DNA of 64,000 nucleotides from Tubulanus polymorphus (lineage: Eukaryota > Nemertea > Palaeonemertea > Tubulaniformes > Tubulanidae), in the NCBI RefSeq assembly GCF_964204645.1, contig NC_134026.1, forward strand, positions 22,278,650 through 22,342,649, read 5' to 3'. Position numbers and translations under genes: made by a program. The notes under the pieces were generated by a model that worked only from the letters and a program-made list of their open reading frames with translations, was not told the DNA's origin and made no database searches. Of this stretch, positions 41,580-52,232 are shown piece by piece; positions within the stretch are counted from its first letter, which is position 1, and each line of letters opens with the position of its first letter.

Positions 41580-41663
41580 CTTGATTTCTTCTTCTTGTCG
41601 CAGTGATCTGTAAGCAGCATCAGGCGGAAGAGTGGATGGAAGTGATGGCAGACTGTTCTCGTC
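41580..41663 (-). CDS. MPDZ: MPDZ-like exon: short linker
   Basis: 84 bp (28 codons), phase 0 on both sides; acceptor GTTGACAG, donor AAG|GTATGC. It encodes DENSLPSLPSTLPPDAAYRS and ends RQEEEIK. No domain is seen. Phase and splice sites fit between the Pro/Lys-rich exon and the PDZ6 lead-in exon. Confidence 0.82.
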
Positions 41664-42561
41664 CTGTCAACAAACAGATACAAATGGCAAAATTAATGCA
41701 AACATCGAGAACGACATAGATTTGATTATTTTGTCCGCGAAATGGTCTTCCGCCATCTGACAGATTAGACTGACTGACTGCTATATACATTCTAGAACAC
41801 ACTGCACCAGTTTTATTTTTCACCATATGTTTGAAATATTTCCATTAACGGGTACATTTTATAACTATCATCTGAACATGAAAGGAACAGCTAGCAATAT
41901 TCTGCTATATATGAACTGGTTTTTGTCAGCAGATGGACATTGTGAATTTGTTTTGCATACATGTGTAATAACTGTGATGGTAATCTCTATGTATAAAGTG
42001 TGCGTTGAGTTTAATGGAGTACGTGAAAGAAGTTAATGATTTCTAACATGGGTTCACACTTCAGCCATAGCTATTTTGCACATGACCATCTGACAAGCAT
42101 TTCATTTCCGATAATTGAAAATACGAGTTTTACTTTCAGCTTGATTGAAAAACATGATAGAAAAGATGATTGAAATACGGTAATAGTAAGGCCACTGTAA
42201 GAGAGCAGCGCACCAGTAACAAATGGTAAAACTCCAAATGCTGAATTTTGCTAGGAATATACTTGGCTTAAAATACCCAAAATGTGAACCCTTTAGATAT
42301 AAATATGTATAAAATGAATGATTAAACATGTTAAACTTTTGAAAAAAATTAAGGTGCAATGAATGGCAATTTGCTTAAGTAAGATGCTTTAGTAAGACTT
42401 CAACAATAAGGTTATTTTACGCAAGGCATTTCTGACAGTAACAGACCTTTTTTAGTAGTATTTGCTGAATTGAAAAATGATCATCCAAATTTCGTGTTCA
42501 TGCATGCATGACCAAAAAAATGGCAGGGCAGCATGCAGCAAATACTGGCAAAACGTTTTAC
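41664..42561 (-). other. Intron, 898 bp
   Basis: AT-rich intron; nothing recognised. Confidence 0.7.
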
Positions 42562-42699
42562 CTCGAAGACCCGTCGTAATGCTTTGAGGCGAATACGAGG
42601 TTTTGGCAACAGGGGTGGGGGTATCTTTTTTGGTTTAGTCTTTGGAACATCGAGCACAATGTTTGCGCTAACAACAACGCTACGGCTACTGCATGATTT
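42562..42699 (-). CDS. MPDZ: MPDZ-like exon: Pro/Lys-rich linker
   Basis: 138 bp, phase 0 on both sides. The acceptor has a pyrimidine-rich lead TGTTGTTGCTTTGCTGTAG; the donor is GAG|GTAAAA. It encodes VVVSANIVLDVP, then the basic proline stretch KTKPKKIPPPLLPKPRIRLK and ends LRRVFE. The PPPLLPKP run resembles an SH3-type ligand, which is inference. Because both ends are phase 0 it could be skipped without a frameshift, so it may be alternative. Confidence 0.72.
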
Positions 42700-43230
42700 C
42701 TACAGCAAAGCAACAACAGTTATGATATACAGTGAATACAAGAGGAAACGATGCACAATATTAAAATCTGCAATATTTGCTCATGTGGAAATAGAGAATA
42801 GAAACGATATTCATCTTGCACCTCCTACCACCATGATAAGGTAAACCTTAATCAAATTTCAAATTTCAAGCCAGATAATAAGTTCATAACTCACTATATA
42901 TAAAGTTTAAAAGACTAAAATCAAATTTTATTTATCAAAAATTAAAATCAAGAAAACACACTTCGAAATTTTTTGTGTCTTTTGATAAACAAAATTCGCT
43001 TTTAGTCTTTTGAACTTAATACATAGCGGAATTTAAACTTATTATTTCCTCCACGAGTTTTAGTCGAGCTCAATTTTTTTCCGATGCATAGATCATAATA
43101 AAGGACAAGTAATAAATTTGGATAAAATTCTTAATATTTTGTGGTGATAGATCTATGAAAATTTGACAAACTGGATACATTTCCAACTGATAATGATTTG
43201 AATCGCTCACCACAAAATGAACGTTTATAC
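42700..43230 (-). other. Intron, 531 bp, with an AT-rich foldback
   Basis: It contains the imperfect inverted repeat 42874-43049 and no other recognisable feature. Confidence 0.7.
42874..43049. repeat. AT-rich imperfect inverted repeat, about 175 bp
   Basis: The left arm contains GATAATAAGTTC and AAAAGACTAAAATC. The right arm carries the reverse complements GACTAAAAGCG and AATAATAAGTTT when read on the other strand. Arms match over roughly 75 bp with gaps. It is probably a decayed MITE; no target duplication was identified. Confidence 0.5.
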
Positions 43231-43341
43231 CTGGTCGATGCCGTACGGTTCCAAAATTAAGACCTCTTCAGGTTTCTTAAACTTGTTTAACGCGTCTCGG
43301 TCAATCTTAAACTTGACTGGGCGCGGTGGACTATATTGTGG
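43231..43341 (-). CDS. MPDZ: MPDZ-like exon: PDZ5-PDZ6 linker
   Basis: 111 bp, phase 0 on both sides; acceptor TTTCTGTAG, donor CAG|GTATAA. It encodes PQYSPPRPVKFKIDRDALNK followed by a KKPEEVLILEPYGIDQ tail. There is no domain. It is included because it is open, has correct splice sites and keeps phase with both neighbours. Confidence 0.8.
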
Positions 43342-43905
43342 CTACAGAAAAGAACAGTGGAAAAAACATGCAAAACAAAGAGTTAATAAAAAGCTGTTAG
43401 ATTCACCAGAACAGTAAGTAGTTAATATCACAGCAAAAATGAAAACATCGAATTAATAGTTAGTATATATACAGAAGCGACACCTTCCGAGCTAAAACCA
43501 CCACATTCTTGTGATAAATGCGCGACCACATCATCGTTAATACTTGTAATAAATAAGACTGCCGAATCCGATGTAAGCAAAAAAAATGCATGACGCATAC
43601 TATTATTAATCATTGTTAGATAGCGCATCGCCAGCGGAGATAAATAGTCTTTCGATCGTGTGGAAGAAAAAAAGAAAATTGTGCGAACGAAATCGGAAGC
43701 GCGGCGAGGATGTCATCGAGAGGCGCCACTGTCATCGTGCCTGGTCAAATCGTTACGAAGCCACCACCGATTAGTCCGATACATTCTTTGTTATTAGCGA
43801 CGCCTTGTTATATTTATCGTTATCGGTATATATATATATATACGTATGTAGCGAAATATGTTTCGCAGGGTTAAAGACGCATCGCGGAGACACAAACCAA
43901 CCAAC
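43342..43905 (-). other. Intron, 564 bp
   Basis: Intron between the Tyr-rich exon and the next linker exon. It includes a short TA run near 43828. Nothing else seen. Confidence 0.7.
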
Positions 43906-44316
43906 CTCGTTCGATTCGTAAATCACCGGTGGCATCAACCGGTCGAAATCTTGAGACGAACTTTCGCTGGATGAATAATCGTGCACGCCCATACGCAGGA
44001 GATTCTTGTCGAACGCCGACAGTTTTCCCTGATCGCAAGGTGAATATATCTCATCCGGTCGCAGAGCGCGCGATGGCTGCACATGTTCCGACTCGGCGAC
44101 CGCGTACTCTGGTATTTGGTATTCGTCGACTTCGCGGAACTGTGCAAAGTAGTCAAATATTGTTCTGTCATCGTACAGTCTGTTATCGTAGTAAGACTGT
44201 TGATAATCGGTGCGCGTGTAATGTTGAGGTGGTGCAGCAGTGTGAGGAGGTAGTGCAAAGTGATCAGTGGAGCCGTAATAGAAAGCTTCGGGTTGATAGA
44301 TTATTTCCTCGTAATC
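43906..44316 (-). CDS. MPDZ: MPDZ-like exon: Tyr-rich PDZ5-PDZ6 linker
   Basis: 411 bp, phase 0 on both sides (acceptor CTGTACATAG, donor GAG|GTTGGT). The 137 residues carry no recognisable domain and about 15 tyrosines, many next to acidic residues or in YxxP-like settings (for example EIIYQPEAFYY, DEIYSPCDQGK, VIYESNE), plus a Ser run SSSESSSQDFD. Human PATJ also has a Tyr/Glu-rich linker here. Disorder and use as a phosphorylation platform are inference. Coding status rests on intact phase, good splice sites and the 411-bp open frame. Confidence 0.85.
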
Positions 44317-47300
44317 CTATGTACAGAAACTCAAAATATTATGGAACAGAATGTTACAAATCCACGGCACGCGCGACTGAGGTTTAGTTGAAGATTAGAA
44401 AAATTCTCATAGGAAAAATGCGGTAAATGTTATAGGCACCCAGAGAGGGTAGGTACCCCTACAGGCAGGGTTAGAGGTGGCAAACGAATGCTTTATTAGA
44501 TAAACATGAAGAAGAGGATTGCGATAGATACTTGAAGGAAACAAGAATATATTTCAGAACCTTTCTTCCACCCTAAACATATCTAGGGCCATCAATTTCC
44601 TGTAAGGAACTGTAAAACCCCCACATACATCCTTCATTATTGGCAGAGCTTAGAAAATTTCTAAATATAGCAACCAACTCTTAAGTAACTTAAAATATCA
44701 ACTCAGGACCTGTCCACAAAGCTCATGAAAACCATAGACTCTAAAAGGATTTAAAGCCAATATTTTTCAGAATCCACTCTCAAATAATTTTGCATTTGAA
44801 TAGTGGTATACATTATCCACAATATTCAATAAATACCCCTGGACAATCTAAGGATGCTTATGAATCTTGAAGCTTTATCGAAAGGAATTGAAAATGATAA
44901 TGAAAACGTCTGTCATCTTTTTGCACAAGTCTACTTGATTATTGAGAAAATCATCCTAATATCGACATATTCGCGTAGAAATTTGGCTAATTTCTAGTTT
45001 ATATACAGTTAGTTATTCGTCTATAATGATACCCTGTTAGAGCAGACATCACCGAGTGCTCTTAAAGAAAAGAGACACATGATGTGATGTCGGTGGCTGA
45101 TAGTTCGTTTGGGCCACTCAGGGCATCATTGGCTGATAGTTTATTTCAGCTCAGCAATTAAGGTGGCAGACACCATCTAGGGGCGAGATATGAGAGGCAG
45201 TCGAAATGAGACAGCCCCGAGTATGAGACAGCCCCGAGTGCTGAAACTCTCCAGATTCTGCTAATTGATACATAATTAACGTCATAGGGAAAAGCAGTGA
45301 GGGTATGTGTACATTTTAAGTGCTACTGGAATATGAAACGGAGATAATTACGAAGGGTTGACTTGTGCACACAGACTGAGAAGGTGGACTGACCACTCTC
45401 GCCACACTAGCAGTAGTTACAGGTCCACTGATTAGATTAGTTTTAATGCACTGCATCGATTATTGCATTCGCTAGTAGACATTTATTGATTGTAATCATC
45501 TTAATCCGCCCTTCAATCTGCTCTGGGAACAATTTGATTTGGCAAATTCAACAAACAAGTATCAGCACCAACTGATACTCCAGTTCAATAATGATGAAAG
45601 TCCCGTCCCGTTAACGGGCTTGGTTTGAAGGAGCAATACAACACTTTCGTTTCAATGTGTTTGCATAATTCAAAAATTATCTCCTTCAAGTTTTTTCTGA
45701 TATTGCTGAGAATTTTGTCGTCGTCTGAGAAACGAAACAGTCAAGTCATTTGCGCATTGCAAATCTAAAATTTTAGTAAGTTTTTTCACTAATGCAACAT
45801 TGTAAAACTGATTAGTGTGCAAATGCAACTGTGTTTATAAGAAAGGCATTCTAAAAGGAACAGAACGAAACAGTGCATAGGTTTAAGATTCCAGAAATCC
45901 TACATGAAAAGCTTTTATAATGAAAATAGCTACAAGGCTAAGATTAATAGCCTTCACAATCATTCAAGGGATTGAGAATTAACTCAAATCAAGGGAAATA
46001 ACCATTAGTCATTTTTTACCATATTCTATGCTTGCCAGGAAATAAACATCATGACTGTACATGTGAACACAAAATTTGAAATCACTTTGAAATCATGATA
46101 GATCAATATCAATTGGGAGATGGAAATTTCTGATCATGGACTCAGTAATATGAGATATGGCGTCGTGGAGTCATAGTAGGATACTGTATAAAACATCAGT
46201 AGAAGAAGTAGTTGTGAAAAATAATGTAAATTAAGTGTCGAATCACGACTACTTCGTCAATATCAGTTTCCAATATCAGACTGAGAGCCTTCGCATCAGT
46301 AAACAATCACGATGAATAATTACATAAAAATGCTTCCCATTCAAACACTTCAGACTAACAGCATAAAACAACATAGTGACTGAATGAAATAACTGTTATT
46401 TTGATTCTACCTTCCTCTATTTATGCTTCATTATCTTATATTAGTAAAGGCCTGTTCTGTGCCTAATAGCGGATCACACACTTGGACTATCATCCTTCCC
46501 TCTAGTTGTCCTACCGCCAATACTCAAATCCTTCAATATTCTACATCTCCATTTAACTTTGTTGCCCGTTTTTACCCCAATAAGACTTGTATGCTTAAAA
46601 CCGAACCTACCTAGCACACCTTTTGGCTGTCATTCACTCTGAATGTCGTTTAATCCAAAAAAGGATATCACTGAATCCTTTGAATTCTACATATGTACGT
46701 TATGTCATGGATATATCCATTCAGTAAATAAAAAAACTGTTCATGTACGCGGTGTTAAGCTTTAATCAACAATGATGAAGACTTATAGCATCACTTATCA
46801 GTCAGCTCCAGTCCAGAGAGCCACACCCTGTTCTGTAAATACTTTCATATATTTATAGCATTGTTTCGAGCTCGTGCATCAGAATCAATAAGTCGGTTAT
46901 AGCATGGACGTATTAACTAGATTATACGTCCATGGTTATAGGTAGCGAAGTCTTGATCAGTGTTTGCTTGCAGTGTTTGCAGTTTAAACGATCGCATGCG
47001 CTGTGTATGTCATTATGTACCTGAGGTGAAAGCTTTTCATGCCGCTAATGCATCTAGGTAAGCTGTCAATGGCTTTAAAACCTGACTCACGAATGCTTCA
47101 AAAACAATACAATCCAACACTTCATAGTACCCGCCATGACATTGAGTCAAACGCCTTTGAATTTCAAATATTAATGCATCTTGATGAGTGGTTTTATCGT
47201 CAATCAACATGGCGAAAATCTGGGAATAGTGCCGCAACAAATCAATAACACCTTATCTAATCATCCCTCCTTGCCAGGATTCAAACCTGATGGCTTGAGT

Positions 47301-48105
47301 GTCATAAGCCGTGATCACACAACCATTTTTGGCTCGGGCCAAACTAGGCCGGGAACAACTATTCAGACAAGTGCCAAATGGGCCAGTGCCAATTTGGCCC
47401 GTCTGAAAATGGCTGAGCCAAATTTTAGCACAGGTCAAATTATTGAGTGTGAATTGCAACTGGTTCTGGGAGTGACTCACTTTGCTTTGTTCAGGCATTG
47501 TTTAGTATCGAGTGAGTGGTTTGCATGTGAATGCGTTCTCTTATTAGGCATGGGCCAAATTTGACTCCGTGGCCATTCTACAACTACTACCTTCTCCTCC
47601 TTCTACTCAGAGGCGTCTTCTACTATCAGGTTGGAATGCCCACAAGGAAGGATCATCTTTTATCTAAACATCTATCCTACAACCCTTTATTCTACACAGT
47701 TGACATTTATATGAACCAATGTGAACTTTTTTTGCCAAAATGTCAAATGCAGGCAAGTGACAAAACTGTTTACAAACACCATCAACGCATAGATGATGAT
47801 GTTTGTATTGTACCTATTGTGTGTTCCCATGCACCCCGCAAGTTCTCTCACTATGTTCTTCTAAAAGTGTCATCTGCCATGCGTAAAGGCTATAAACAAC
47901 ATTCACCGGTTATTTCAACATCGTAATACAACGAAATATGAAACCATCAGTGTTTACACTAATGTCATAACACATTATCAAACAAGCAACCAACACCAGA
48001 AATAATCGGTCACATACACATCAAAATTCATAAAAGCAAATTCCGATGATCCATAATGCAGACATTATTTCTAGATACAGAGGCATAAATCATTGTAGTA
48101 CCCAC
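44317..48105 (-). other. Intron, 3.79 kb, between PDZ5 and the Tyr-rich linker
   Basis: It holds the GGCC-MITE copy at 47307-47572, with a fragment of the tRNA-derived foldback family immediately before it (47260-47300), and a short direct duplication of GAGACAGCCCCGAGT near 45205-45240. The rest is AT-rich without recognised genes. Confidence 0.75.
47307..47572 (-). mobile_element. GGCC-rich MITE family copy, reverse orientation
   Basis: It starts AGCCGTGATCACACAACC and follows the family core in reverse (GAATTGCAACTGGTTCTGGG, GTGACTCACTTTGCTTTG). The final terminal repeat is lost after GGCCAAATTTGACTC. It abuts a fragment of the tRNA-derived foldback element and may have inserted into it. 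Confidence 0.78.
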
Positions 48106-48345
48106 CTGTTCATCAATCAGGAAGCTATCCGGCACAGGTAACGGTTTAGCGACACCTATGTGGACGATTCCTTTTGGAGCACCTTTCAATGCTTGCACAG
48201 CTTGGTCAAGCGTAGCGTGTTCGACATTGATTTCGTTTACGAAAATCAGCCGATCGCCGGGCACAAGTTGGCCGTCAAGCTGAGCGACACCACCGGGCAC
48301 CAGGCTACGAATAACTATCACAGTTTCTGCAGGGTTCATCGGGTC
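48106..48345 (-). CDS. MPDZ: MPDZ-like exon: second part of PDZ5
   Basis: 240 bp, phase 0 on both sides, donor CAG|GTGGGT. It encodes DPMNPAETVIVIRSLVPGG, PGDRLIFVNEINVEHATLDQ and GIVHIGVAKPLPVPDS. This closely follows the PATJ/MUPP1 PDZ5 pattern (DPxNPxxxVIVIRSLV, VHLGICKPL). Unlike PDZ4, 7 and 8 there is no intron after the GDRL motif. Confidence 0.96.
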
Positions 48346-48966
48346 CTTCAAAACAAGAACAATACATTTGCGATATCAAGAGGCCGTTACAAAGGTAGGG
48401 CTAAGCAACTTTATTATATTAACCTGAACCTTATTTCTTTCGATCTTTTTAATTAGTAGACTACATCTCGCTGCTGCTAGGCATAATTTGATCTCAAAGG
48501 ATCTGAATTAATGAATGCGAAATTAATCAGGTGTCAATCCGATGTCTTTATTAATTACGTCGCTTACATATTCATATATGCACGACAATCTCTCGAAGGA
48601 TAATTGAAAATTAAGATGGATCAAAATACAAGGAGGGAAGATATCGTGATTCATAGGCAGTGACATCTTAATCTACCAGCAATTTATAGAATATGAGAGG
48701 AAAATCAATTAGGATTCTATTCTAGGTGACAGAAAGCATTCTCCGAAAACTGTAACACCCCTGGCAGGGATTCAAACCTGATGGCATCGAGACTGGCAAC
48801 GAAACTCTGCAACTCTAGCCCGAGTGCACAGCTACCGGGTACATGCCCAGGTAAGATGATGTCATTATTAGCCAATCAGAAATCCTGGGTTTTCGCCTCA
48901 GGTTTGAATTCCTGCTGGGGGAGGATGATATGACTGGAGAGTGGCTCATGTCAGTTGAAAACATAC
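48346..48966 (-). other. Intron, 621 bp, inside PDZ5
   Basis: It divides PDZ5 after SILDYQ in phase 0 and contains the second foldback SINE-like copy. Confidence 0.8.
48752..48934. mobile_element. tRNA-derived foldback SINE-like element, copy 2
   Basis: The left arm, GGCAGGGATTCAAACCTGAT, and the right arm, CAGGTTTGAATTCCTGCTGG, are near reverse complements. The middle GATGATGTCATTATTAGCCA is shared with the copy at 31815-32152. The B-box here is decayed (GGTTTGAATTC). Confidence 0.6.
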
Positions 48967-49389
48967 CTGATAGTCAAGTATGCTAAACCCTAGTCCTCGT
49001 TCTGCCTTCTGAAGTTCGATGACAACTGGTTCGCTACTCCACATCGCGAGACCGGTCAACGGTTCGAGCGACCGCGATTTGCCTTTGTTCAACGTGATAT
49101 CCGCAGCCGCTGGTGTCGCCAGCGACTGTTCCGATTTAGCTTTTACTAAACGATCGGTGGACACAGAACCGGCGCCACCGCCTCCACTTTCACTCGAGTC
49201 GGTCGCCTCATGAGACGGGGAAAAGTTCTGAGATGGTTGGAAGAACGTAGGATCACCAGTGTGTGCATAGAGAAGATCGGATTGAGCGAGTTTACGACGA
49301 GCGCAGACGATACGGACATGTTGCGGCAGTTCTTTGAGTATAGTCACAACCTCTACATGATTCAAGCCATACAACCCATGTCCGTTCAC
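48967..49389 (-). CDS. MPDZ: MPDZ-like exon: end of PDZ4, Ser-rich linker, start of PDZ5
   Basis: 423 bp, phase 0 on both sides. It opens with VNGHGLYGLNHVEVV and VRIVCARRK, the alpha-B helix and last strand of PDZ4. About 75 residues of low-complexity Ser/Gly/Ala/Pro linker follow. The exon closes with MWSSEPVVIELQKAERGLGF and SILDYQ, the start of PDZ5 with a canonical GLGF loop. The MWSSE run before PDZ5 is also present in human relatives (LWSPE in PATJ). Confidence 0.95.
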
Positions 49390-49718
49390 CTGAAAAAAAT
49401 AAATCATCATCATCTCATTCTTTTATATGAACCAATATACAGCATGACAACCTGAAAATGAACCCACTGGTCACCCAGCATGTGAAATAGCTTTAGCAGG
49501 TTAATCCATCATCATTGTATATTCATCTTACAGGGATATTTAAAATCTTCTCGACTATCATGATTATGGATCTATAACTGGAGAGGCTCATGATTATGTA
49601 TGGCCGACAAATGAAATCTGGTTTATGGTCGACTACGACTGGGTATATCAGGTATTTCTACCGTCTCCTTTAATGAGATTGAATTAAATTCAGCGATGCT
49701 GAAAAATCTCTAACTTAC
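49390..49718 (-). other. Intron, 329 bp, inside PDZ4
   Basis: Phase-0 intron after DELLE. Nothing else seen. Confidence 0.8.
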
Positions 49719-49892
49719 CTCCAGCAATTCATCACCGCTCTGCAACCTGCCATTCAAACCCACCGGGCCATCGTTAAGCACGGATCGAATGTAATGATGT
49801 GGGCGGACTTCAATACCATTCTCTACATCTACAGTTCCTTCTAAACTAATCCCTAAACCGCCACCCTCGCGGAACTTCGACAGTTGAGCAAC
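49719..49892 (-). CDS. MPDZ: MPDZ-like exon: N-terminal two thirds of PDZ4
   Basis: 174 bp, phase 0 on both sides, acceptor TTTTGTAG and donor GAG|GTAAGTTA. Residues run from VAQLSKFREGGGLGIS through VRPHHYIRS to SGDELLE. GLGI is the carboxylate-binding loop of the PDZ fold. The intron falls exactly after DELLE, inside the domain; the same place is interrupted in PDZ7 and PDZ8. Confidence 0.96.
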
Positions 49893-52152
49893 CTACAAAA
49901 AACATAATACATCTTGATGACCTTGATTTACGTATCACGATTCGAAACATCTCTAAGGGTCAAGAGAGAATACCCCATAGGTGATTCCTGGATAGAAAAT
50001 AAAAGGGAGAGGAAGATTTTTGTAAAAAATATATTTCGAGAGTAAAATTTAGCATTTATCACATCGTTTCAGGGACTCTATAGGGTATATTACTGAAATC
50101 GAAAAACTGCACTCGATTCGCATTACGGCAGTAAACCCCATTAAACTTTTCACGGGAGAGGAGCGTACGAGACTTTGCATAGGTTTCACTAATCAAGACG
50201 TAAAACCGACAATGACTAGTCGACTAATTGAAATTCAGCTCTTCCTCATGGCAGCATTTACCGCAAGAATGAACGAACGAATACCGCAATTTGTAGCCAT
50301 AATAGTTACGACAAACGATAATAACAGAAATATCAAGCCACGTTGATTTTGTTGATTTTCGGAAATTTTAATTGCGCTAATTTTCTGCCTCGAGTACTTC
50401 GATTGATTGTTCCAGAACCCTGGTGATGACGATCAGGGATGCCGAACAAGCTTAAATCACGACACGGAAATTAAATGTTTCGTATACAAAAATATCGTAA
50501 TGATCATCCGCATATAAATAACCTTAATGTCACAAACCGGGGCGAGGGAGAGGGGGATGCAGCCATCGCTAGAGGAGCATTCCTCCGCTGATTCTCATTA
50601 ATTCAGTGCATGATAACAGACTGCGAATGACGCGAAGGTGCAACCAGAACAAGTTGCCCACTCATCACCCTGAACGCAAAGACAGCAAACTGATCGCGAT
50701 GAAATCATAACCGAAATAGACAACGATATTCATCGAATTAATGAAGTAGGTCGAAATAAGAAATATTGTTTCCGTCGTTCGTCGACTTAACTATCACGAT
50801 CCGGCGCGCGCCCGCGTCGAAGAGTAATTTATTGCGTGGTCTGCAGTGAGAGTCGAGATATCAAAGTGGCAAGCGAAGAAACATAATATCACATTGAAAG
50901 AAGTTGTCCTGACAACGGAGTCTTATACATATATATGTATATATCTATAATATATGTAACTGATGACGAGAGATCGTTGACACAATTGGAACAATCTAGT
51001 TTATGGTCACCGGTGGTAAATACACAGCGAACAGGACGGGCAATATGTACATACAATATTAATGACAGCGTGAGCTCACAAATAACACGATTTCATACAT
51101 AGCGGAGGATCCAATCACCAATTTCATAGTCGTATATCATCGGCAATAATCTGTTATTACGAGCTAATACGCGACTGATGCGGTCAGTAATTTATTTATG
51201 TGTGTGCGTGTTAAGGCTAGGCTATCTATTGTCAGGCTGCAATGGGTACCGATGCAACTAAGAAGAAACGCGATCGAAGCCCAGCTTATGTCGGCTGCGC
51301 TTTATTTCCAGTAACTAGCGGGATAGGATCGCCCGCCAGTTGCTTCCCCGCTGATGTTTGCTATGTTCACGCGCAAATGAACCAACTGTAGATGGTCATG
51401 TGACCAACTGAAATGTGACATCAAACAAAGGTGACAGCTTGTATCATAAGCCATTCAATTAGCATTTAGTTTGTGTTTGAAAAATAAAGTATCAATCAAA
51501 TATACAAAACAAACCAAAAGGAGTTCATGAATCCATTTCCATAATCTCATACATACATACATACATATAAGTAATTTCATTTCTGATGTAGGCATCGGGT
51601 TGCATCATAAACTCGCTTATTTCGGGCGGATATGAAGGCAACTACAGGCATACCGTATGCTGCTTGTTCCGGCTAGTTGCCGGTAACCTCAGTTACAACG
51701 ATATCCGTCGAGTCGTAGCCCTACATAAGCTAGCCTTTCAACACAAATAACGGACAACAGATCATCATCGCCACAGCGCCGAGATTGCATTGTCATCGAG
51801 AACGTCTTAAGATGCAATTATAAGCATGTAATTGCTGATCGTGATGTCGATGTATGTATGCATATCGATGTCAACATATCGACATCGGCGCGGAGAAAGT
51901 GCAAACCTCAGATATATATCTGATATCCCGGCAACTTGTTGCGAGAACGTGCTGACGCAATTGATCGATAAATAACTTTCTTACAAATCGTTCACCGCGT
52001 TTAATTAATCGCATCAAATTCACTTGGATTCGAACAGATATTGACATATTCAGCGCTCGTAGTTCATTCATATTTGTCAGGAAAGCGTCTCTCATGCGAT
52101 ATACTTGAACGTAACCGGGCCCAGGTGGATATTAATTGAATTTCGTACATAC
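49893..52152 (-). other. Intron, 2.26 kb, with a CpG-richer stretch
   Basis: Around 50560-50830 the sequence is richer in CpG than its surroundings (for example GATCCGGCGCGCGCCCGCGTCG-like runs near 50800). An internal promoter or enhancer is possible but unsupported. A CATA tetranucleotide run lies near 51550. Confidence 0.6.
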
Positions 52153-52232
52153 CACGATATCATATTCATCACCTACAACTACTTGCCACCGCGTCTTCAG
52201 ACCGAGTTCAATATCTGGAGTCAATTCACCAC
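52153..52232 (-). CDS. MPDZ: MPDZ-like exon: linker leading into PDZ4
   Basis: 80 bp, entering with two bases that complete a Gly codon and leaving in phase 0 at GTG|GTATGT. It encodes a short helix-like stretch with ELTPDIELGLKTRW and GDEYDIVV. Human PATJ has a similar ELKSRWENLLGPDYEV-type run just before PDZ4. This is the most upstream exon that is certain. It must be preceded by an exon ending with a single leftover base, probably G. Confidence 0.88.

Noticed and set aside
43929-44387. 152-codon open frame on the plus strand
   Set aside because: It is antisense to the Tyr-rich linker exon, which is supported by splice sites and phase.
47531-47926. 131-codon open frame on the plus strand
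   Set aside because: It starts inside a GGCC-MITE copy and runs into unique sequence without recognisable domains; judged chance.
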